Assembly (NCBI GenBank): GCA_033065855.1
Contig: JAVXUO010002070.1
Location: 1-64,000 of the forward strand
DNA length: 64,000 bases
Source: Escallonia rubra
Lineage: Eukaryota; Streptophyta; Magnoliopsida; Escalloniales; Escalloniaceae
Reading direction: 5' to 3'
The stretch's first letter is position 1. Each line of letters opens with the position of its first letter. Position numbers and translations under genes: made by a program. Shown piece after piece: positions 57,420-64,000 of this stretch. Below the pieces are notes generated by a model. That model did no database searches and had not been told where the DNA came from. It saw only the letters and a program-made list of their open reading frames with translations.

Positions 57420-58705
57420 GTGAGTGTGGATGTGTGTGCGCGCGCTGGCGCTCGTTATTGTGTATGTTTTTGTGTGTGACTGTGTTGGTTGGGGGGGTTC
57501 TTTTGTGTGTGATGTGTTTGTGGGGTGAGAGAGTTTGTGTGTGACAGTGTGTGTGAGACGGAGAGGAAAAAAAGAGAGAGGGAAAGAGAGAAAGAAGAGG
57601 CGTGTTCGTGTATGTGTCTGTGCGTGTGTGAGTGAGTGGGTCTTTTGTGTGTTGTTTGTGTGGGGGTTGGGGGGTTTGTGTGTGACAGTGTGTGAGACAG
57701 ATAGGGAAAGAAAAGAGAGAGACAGGGGAGAAAGAGAGAATATGGAAAGAAAGAAAGAAGACGGTAAAGAAACGGATATACCCTTGATTAAATGGACTTA
57801 ACAAAGCGACGTCAATGATAATTTGACGGAGTGACCTGATTGAATCGAATTTCAGAATTTAGTGATCCAAATTAATATCTATTGATCAAAGTTAAATTTG
57901 CCTGATAGTATAGTGGTCAACCGAGTAGTTAACTCGAAAGAAAATATGATCAATTTTTTTAGAACAGAAGGAGTATTAACTTTTATTATTATTTGTGAGA
58001 AGGAGATGATGGATTCAAATCTGGAAGTTATTTTTTCATGTGAAGAAACTAAACTTAATTCAATGTGTTAATATTTTCGAGAGGGTAGTTACCCATTTAC
58101 GATTAAGAGATGTTATTTTTTATGTGATAGTAGTTATTTTCTAAATGGATTGTTTATCTTTTTGTGGTAATTATTTTCTATTTTTGTTTGTACTATGAGT
58201 ACTTGTAGGAAGACTCAAAGAAACACAACTCAACCCTCCAAAACAAAACATGACTTGATTTCAAGTCATTTTTCATTTTTTCTTTGCTTTGGGATACTTT
58301 GTTATTAACCGGTAACAGTTCTCATTTCCATTTCACTGTGCAAGCTCATGCCATTAGTTCAAAGATTTTCTGTGTCTCTATTGGACACGCAGTCTTCTAT
58401 TTTTCAATTTAGTTGTTCTGTTTTCAGAAAAGTCCTCGTCAAGAGGAACAAACGAACTCACTGATAAATTGAGAGTTTGCTGCAAAACACAAACAGTAAT
58501 GAAGGAGAGAAGGGATACACAAGGGTCGAAATTAAGAGGAGGGAGGAGAGAAATTTGAGCAAAGAGGAAAGAGAAGATTTCTTATAGCAGAATGGGAAAA
58601 TGAGGAAGAGAAAGAAAGTTGGAAAGGGGAGTAAAAGAAAAACTGATGATAAATTAGGAAAACTATCAATTATTTTAATCCATCCCAAAAATAAAAGGAA
58701 AAATA
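57420..58705. repeat. Segmental duplication, copy B
   Basis: Uninterrupted partner of 54545-57080. Diverged by substitutions and small indels, so the duplication is not recent. It includes a GT/GA-rich tract (57420-57775). Confidence 0.8.
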
Positions 58706-59801
58706 TCAATTATGCAACCCCCACCCGCCGGGGGGGACACCCTTATATCTCTATGCCTATCCAAACACCAGTGCCCATCAAACATGCACACACAAACCTG
58801 CGTACTACCCGCACATCACATCCACACCCCCACACATCGACGAATACCTTCAGCCCATCCCTCACACACCCCAGCAACCACCTTCGGCCAATCTCTCACT
58901 CACGCGCACAGACCCAACCACTCCCCATCATCACTGCTGTTGAACCCCACTTTTTGCCCGTCAACACCGTCACCTGCAATCGTTGTTGTCACCATCGACG
59001 TATGCCCCTTAACCCCCCACCCCGTCCAAAGGGTGGATGTCGTGGTAATGGGTTTCAACAATTGTGCGGTCTATGACGGTAGTAAGGGATCTAAAATGCA
59101 ACAATGCTTGGTTTTTGGGAACTGCCATGGTAGGGGAGGAGACGATGGTTTTGTATTCAGCGGTTCATGTTATTCTAGGATGGTGGCGGGGTCTGTTATG
59201 GAGGTGGTGGTGGACTTTCGGATGTGCGGTGGTGGGGGAAGTGGCAGTGTTGGGTGGTCTATGATGTAATGGGTTGGTAGGATAACTTTATTTTTGTTAT
59301 GAGGGGTATTACCGTCTTTTTATTAATTCTATTGACTCTGCGAACTGAAAACTAGAAGTGTAGCTTAGTATAATCTCAATAGATAGCAATAGCTGCGTAT
59401 AATAAACGGAAACCTCAGGAGTGTGGAGTGTAATTATCCCATACAATTTCTATGCATTTTCTAGTTTCAAGTCATTCCAGTAGAGAGCAAATACACCTAT
59501 CATGGTTCTCGTACATAAAAGCAGGTCACTGTCAACTCTAAACGCACAAATACTTGGCCGCAGAATCACAGGATGGACACAATAAAGATAAGTAGACAGT
59601 TAATCAGAATTAATTAGAGCATATTTACGGTGTGAAGGTCTATTAAGTAGCTGTCGCATGAATGATATAACGAATCTGGACTTCCCTCATGCAGTAGAAT
59701 CAGATGAGGGCATGTTAGCAGCTTCAAAAGCCAAGTAAAACCTTTCTACCAGAATCTTAGGGTCACACAGAACCTGATCATCTACTCAGCAACATGGCAA
59801 G
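58706..59801. other. Intergenic, no supported gene
   Basis: Begins with a C-rich, pyrimidine-biased part (58712-58940) and then GT/GGTGG-rich sequence. Frames of 158 and 185 codons overlap in different frames and have no domain. The right part, from about 59600, may be 3' UTR of ARP4. Confidence 0.4.
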
Positions 59802-61959
59802 TTAAGGGCATTTTCTTTGAATATAAGCAGCCCCATGCTCTTCATACCTGTTATTAGCACACGTGGAATAGTGTAGTCAGAAACACGACCCAACTGGAAA
59901 TATTTGTGAAGGATGGGGGAGAGGGAGAGGATCAGCACTTTAAGAAAGCTTATGCTTAAAATAATAATAACTCAATCGCTTACTGAAAGGCCAGGGCATA
60001 AAGTAAACTTACTCAGACTTGGAAAACCACATTTGCTGAAAGGAACCAAGAGATGCCAATATACTTCCTCCTATCCAAACACTGCACATAAATACATGAA
60101 CAACGAGGGTCAAGCGAGGGTGGGGGAGGGGGGTGGGTGGGTGTTAAGCTACATTACATTTATCCAACTGAAGGAAAAGAGACAAGAAGAAATGAGGGGG
60201 GAGTATGATTGACTTTTAACCTACGTGGAAGCGGGAAGTGTACTTCTTGTTCAAAGTGAAACATTAATGGCTAAGCTCATAACCATTGGAGGATTTGCTA
60301 ATTCCTCTTACTATACTACCTAGGGAGTCGGTCAAATAAGTACACTTCACTCTCCAAAGTTCTTTTTTTGGTCCATTTAGACCTGTCCCAAAGCATGATA
60401 ACTACTAACAGAAACATCCTCACAGAAGTATGACTATTATATAACTTATGAATTGCTTTATATTGTATCACCCATAAGGAATTAATGGTGTGTTTGGATA
60501 TGAGATTTTGAAATAGTGGGTATTTCTAAATGCCCTCATTTCGAAATCCCTTGATTTACAAATTCTATCATTTTGAAATATCTTGTTTGGAAGAAAGGAA
60601 GCAAAAGATTGTTAAAAAAGGTGGGAGGCAAGATTCCTAAAAAATAGGGAACTAGTTATTGTGGGTTTGCAAATTACTGATTGGAGTGGATTTGACAAAT
60701 AACTAGTTCAAACTAGTGATTTGAACTGTGGATTTGGGGTCTCCATAGTTCAAATCATTCCGAAATTTCAAAAATTCCCTTTTGAACTATCCAAACAAGA
60801 TATTTTGTCCAAGCGATTTACAAATACCCTACCAAAGTCAAATCCCCAGTTCAAATCCTATATCCAAACACACCCTAAAGGAAATTAACAATCCTACTCC
60901 ACTGAACCAAACCACTCCATCCTGTCTCACATGAATGGTGCCAGTTTAGAGTGGCTACTTCTCTATGGAACTTGGGAGTGGGATCATCATCTCATGGATC
61001 CAAACTGCCTAGAGTTCACATAAACGAGGAACAAATTCTTTAAGATCACGTGTTCCAAGATATAAACTCAACAAATTGGAGTAAGATGATAACAAGAGCT
61101 TGAAAGCAGCGTGAAGGCCCTATATGTGTATATAGATTAATGGGCTAAAGAGAGTGCTTTGAGAAAGAAGAGTGAGCAAGCAAGGTTATCCAACCTGAAT
61201 CTCCTTTCCGTCGCATTCCCACTTGCCAAAACTTTAACTCTAGCTGCTTGAGGAGACTCCTGGAATTTGTGACCAAAACTCAAAATCAGATACATTAAAA
61301 CTTAAGGACTTAGACTGTGTACTAAGAACCGACATCCCCTTTTAATTCAGCTTATGATCATATTCAGCCAGTAAAAACTAAACTCATCTAGTTCCAACAC
61401 TAGTCATGATCATTAATTTAGTGATATCTTAAAGACATAAAAAGCATATCATGGATATTCAATCAGAAGAGAAGCTGACATCATCTAAAGTCTTATGCAA
61501 ACCCCCAATCTACATTTAAGAGCTCCTTAGCCTTTCTCTAATCAATTTCGGAACACGAGATAGATATGTTTTAGGAGGTCCTTAATTTCAATCGTCCCCA
61601 ATCTCCCAAACAATGTTAGGGGTAAAAATAACTCCTATAAAATGTAAAGATGGGTAACCAACCAACTTTCATATCATATAATAGATGTGCATTATAATGA
61701 GCCCGAATAGTAATTGGAAAGAAAACCTAGTACCAAAAGTAATCTCTTGTATATGAGATCCATGCACTTCCAATAAAAATCTCATCACAATAATACTGGA
61801 CTCTATATCTTGGTAACTTTATCAATGTTAACTGCGTATAAACAAGGCAACAAATACTACAACTGGAGCAATGCCATGTTAAGTGCAAAACTATACCTCT
61901 AGCAAATCTTTCTCTAGACGTTCTTTCAGTTGTTGCATTGACGCCGTACCACCAGCAAG
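59802..61959 (-). CDS. ARP4: ARP4 (actin-related protein 4), last four exons; gene continues beyond the right edge or is interrupted
   Basis: Nuclear actin-related protein, a subunit of SWR1/INO80 and NuA4-type chromatin complexes. Exons on the - strand: 61959-61897 ([20 protein letters not shown]), 61259-61195 ([20 protein letters not shown]), 60081-60013 ([20 protein letters not shown]), 59847-59802 ([14 protein letters not shown] and stop). Splice borders are GT..AG and phases join without interruption (exon ends AG|T giving Ser, GA|G giving Glu). These segments form the actin-fold C terminus; the ending E-x-G-A-x-Y-I-x-R-K-C-P is specific to ARP4. No upstream ARP4 exon was found in 61960-64000, so either the next intron exceeds 2 kb or the copy is truncated. 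A Harbinger-type MITE sits in one intron (60486-60875). The four exons show no damage. Confidence 0.9.
60486..60875. mobile_element. Harbinger/Tourist-type MITE in an ARP4 intron
   Basis: 390 bp flanked by TAA (60483-60485 and 60876-60878). Ends TGGTGTGTTTGGATATGAG and, inverted, GGGTGTGTTTGGATATAGG, with similarity continuing for about 25 bp. No coding capacity; no CCN core. Confidence 0.9.
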
Positions 61960-62777
61960 CTGTAGAAAGGGAATATGTTAAAATGACAATGTGGCCACTA
62001 TTATTGCCATTTTCCACGAGAGAAAAGAGAGAATTTGGTAGAAAAATATGTGATGCTAATGTAAATATCGCCCAGTGTAATCTATTAAGACAACGATTTC
62101 CTAATTTAACCAGTGTTAATACAAGCTAATCTGAATGTTCATTGTTAGACAAAAGAAAAAACCTAAAAGAGTTTCTGCCAGTGGGAAAAGGAGATTAAAT
62201 ACGAGGACCATTTGTTTTGGCTCAGCAAGAAGCACACGTGGTCGATTGTCCATGCTGGAATTTTTGAAAGAGTTCTCAGCAACAGCATAGTTGCTTCTTC
62301 TTCTTCTTCTTCTTTTTTTAATTTTTTTTATATGGAATTTTTTTTATATGTAACTAAAGTTTCCTTCAAACTGCATTTCCTTTTGCTCACCCTACTCATT
62401 TCATCAGGTAACTATGCATTGCGCATCAAAAGATCCAGCCAAGGAAATCAACCTTGGCCAACACCGTCCTTCGAAGCAAGAGGGAACCTGCTCAATAAAG
62501 ACAATCAAACAAGAGACCTCTAAACCGGGCCAAGCTCTTATAATGAACGAGTACTTCGGAGGATTGGTTGGTGCGAATTGAATTACCTGGTGGTACTCTT
62601 TTTAATTAAGTATGGGATTCATCATTCAAGGGGAAGTAGACTACTCAAGAATTTTCGAAATCAAGTTGTAGTGACCGAAGGAAGGCAGCTACGGTATTGG
62701 TGTTGAAAGAACGAGGAGGCAATCCCACAATTCCTCAAATACTTGCTGCACTTCCCAAGAAAGAAAAGAAGTCGTCA
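61960..62777. other. Probable ARP4 intron sequence, no exon recognised
   Basis: AT-rich with a (TTC)n run near 62299-62313. I searched the - strand for the ARP4 segment that should precede LAGGTASM and did not find it. Confidence 0.5.
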
Positions 62778-63216
62778 GGGGTCTGTTTGAAATAACTTCC
62801 AGTTTTGGTTTTTTGTTTCCAAAAAAACAAAAACCAAAACCAATTTAGTTTTCTTTTTTACAACAACAAATATGTGTTTGATTACCCAGTTTTTATTTTG
62901 AGTTATTTCTTTTGGGTGTTTGAGTACGCAGTTTTTATTTTGAGTTTTTTCTTTGATGATGGTAGCGGTGGCAGTGGTGGGGGTGGCCGACGGTGGTGCC
63001 GCCGGGTGGACGACGGCGGCGATGGCGGTTGGGGAGGGGGGGGGGGGGGGGGTAGTCTCAAAATGGAAACCCAAAACTCCAAAATGGGAGTTTTCAAAAC
63101 AGTCCTGTTTTAAAAACTGGTTTCCAAAACTGAAGGGGAAAAAAAACGAAAACTGTGTGCTAAACGCGTTTTTTTTTTCTCGTGTACAAAACTGGGGAAA
63201 AAACTGGAAACTTAGA
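62778..63216. mobile_element. MITE related to 38932-39376, in reverse orientation, with CCN core
   Basis: Left end GGGGTCTGTTTGAAATAAC with CTTCCAGTTTTGG; right end, inverted, GGCCTCTAAGTTTCCAG. Both inner arms are close to the MITE at 38932 (AACGCGTTT, AACAGTCCTGTTTTAAAAAC). The core is GGTGG-rich (62955-63050), ending in a long G run before TAGTCTCAAAA. A target duplication was not resolved because another element abuts on the right. Confidence 0.7.
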
Positions 63217-63280
63217 GGCCGTTTGACACGGTTTTTTTTTTGCTCTTTTTTTTTCAATTTTAAAAATTGGAAAAAATAGG

Positions 63281-63587
63281 AGTGTTTGGTAACACTTTTT
63301 TTTCAATTTAAAAAGTGACTTTTTAAATTGTAGAGTAAAAAAAAGAGGCAAAAGCTCTTTTTGTTCACTTAAATTTTTTTTTTTTGAGACCTCCACCACA
63401 ACTCACCCACCCCGGCAGCCACCGACAGCCACCACCGGGCGGCGGTGGGCGGTGGCCACCACCACTGGCCGGAGGCCACCTTCGGCCACCACCGCCGGCA
63501 GCCACCACCGTCGACCACCGCTACACCCCACCACCGCAAACCACCACAAAAAAAAAGTCAAAATAAAAAGGGTTACCAAACACCAAA
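63281..63587. mobile_element. MITE-like element with CCACCG core
   Basis: Left GGAGTGTTTGGTAACACTTT and right, inverted, GGTGTTTGGTAACCCTTTT. The core 63388-63545 is CCACCACCGGGCGG-type and follows TTTTTGAGACC, the same junction as in the MITEs at 38932 and 62778. The target duplication is obscured by A runs. Confidence 0.65.
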
Positions 63588-63595
63588 AAAAAAAA

Positions 63596-64000
63596 GGTTA
63601 ATTACACTTATGTCCCTGAGGTTTAGGTGTAATTACACGCGTGGCATAAGTTTGAAAAATAGGCACTTATATCCTCTGACCTGACGGAATACCCAAATAC
63701 ATAATGGAATTGTCGAAATGACCATATTGCTCATGATCTCTATTCAAATTTTCAAAAGCCAACCATCTCTTCAAATTAGGGTTTTAAATTTTCCAAATTA
63801 GGGTTTCAAAACCCTAATTTGACAAATTAGAGGTTTCGAAGCCCTAATTTGGAAAATTAGAGTTTCAAAATTAGGTTTTACAAACCCTAATTTGACAAAT
63901 TAGGGATTTCAAAGCCATAATCTTTCAAATTAGGGTACATTTGTTCAATTTAGGGTTTTAGGGAAACACTGATTGAATCTCCCCCTTCCCTTCCCCCAAC
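63596..64000. mobile_element. Start of another repeat element, cut by the window end
   Basis: Begins GGTTAATTACACTTATGTCC followed by CTGAGGTTTAGGTGTAATTA, in style like the end of the element at 18106 (AAATACCCCTGTGGTTTGGG). At 63765-63965 the 21-base theme ACCCTAATTTGACAAATTAG recurs in both orientations, giving a set of overlapping palindromes. Right end not in the window. Confidence 0.4.

Noticed and set aside
58600-59269. 158- and 185-codon overlapping frames
   Set aside because: Low-complexity Pro/Thr/His then Gly/Val-rich translation, with no domain and no splice or promoter evidence.
60970-61010. A - strand stretch reading VWIHEMM, at first taken for the ARP4 exon SVWIGGS
   Set aside because: The true exon with full identity to the family and correct splice phase was found at 60013-60081.
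1-64000. tRNA or rRNA genes
   Set aside because: I looked for cloverleaf-type B-box sequences and rRNA motifs and found none, apart from the degenerate B box in the SINE at 47.3 kb.

Overview
This window is nuclear DNA from a flowering plant, most likely a dicot. The evidence is short AT-rich introns with standard GT..AG borders, three recognisable plant housekeeping genes, and a dense, layered load of plant transposons (Mutator-like, hAT, Harbinger, Ty3-gypsy, Ty1-copia, LINE and SINE). Nothing in it is bacterial, organellar or clearly viral. The species cannot be named from the sequence alone.

Layout. (1) 1-8.4 kb: a large Mutator-like element (MULE). It carries a frameshifted Ulp1 cysteine-peptidase gene (+ strand) facing an intact 768-residue FAR1/MULE transposase (- strand). 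A 167-bp tandem array lies between their 3' ends and an eight-unit 311-bp array lies upstream of the transposase. (2) 8.4-9.1 kb: a G-rich tract, a cluster of nested inverted repeats and a TA/CA microsatellite. (3) 10.1-19.9 kb: a decayed hAT transposase gene, split first by a 7.2-kb LTR retrotransposon with no pol (target duplication CTTTG) and again by a 759-bp terminal-inverted-repeat element. (4) 20.3-27.1 kb: a dead L1-type LINE, interrupted in ORF1 by a 1265-bp solo LTR (target duplication GTGTA). (5) 27.1-30 kb: a 1.7-kb hAT element (8-bp duplication GTGGTGAG) sitting in another, poorly bounded repeat.

(6) 30.8-43.4 kb: an apparently intact gene on the - strand for a CCR4-like nuclease, most similar to plant CCR4 homolog 3. 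I could assemble 13 exons encoding 460 residues in one continuous frame. Its 6.9-kb first intron holds a copia RNase H fragment, a Harbinger-type MITE and a truncated gypsy element. (7) 44.6-50.4 kb: an intact gene on the + strand for CLPS1, the chloroplast Clp-protease adaptor: three exons, 157 residues. It diverges from the CCR4-like gene across a 1.19-kb shared upstream region, and its first intron holds a SINE. (8) 52-53.1 kb: a copia gag fragment with a primer-binding site and LTR piece. (9) 54.5-58.7 kb: a tandem segmental duplication, one copy of which carries a 1.3-kb Harbinger-like element with a very long CCA-type core. (10) 59.8-62 kb: the last four exons of ARP4 (actin-related protein 4, - strand). 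Its 5' exons would lie beyond the right edge. (11) 62.8-64 kb: MITEs and the start of another repeat.

The three host genes act in different processes: mRNA deadenylation or decay, plastid protein turnover, and chromatin remodelling. They are neighbours, not a pathway. The most unusual material is in the repeats: the satellite-rich Ulp1-MULE, the coding-free gypsy relative filled with minisatellites, and a set of Harbinger-like MITEs that each carry a CCN-trinucleotide core.
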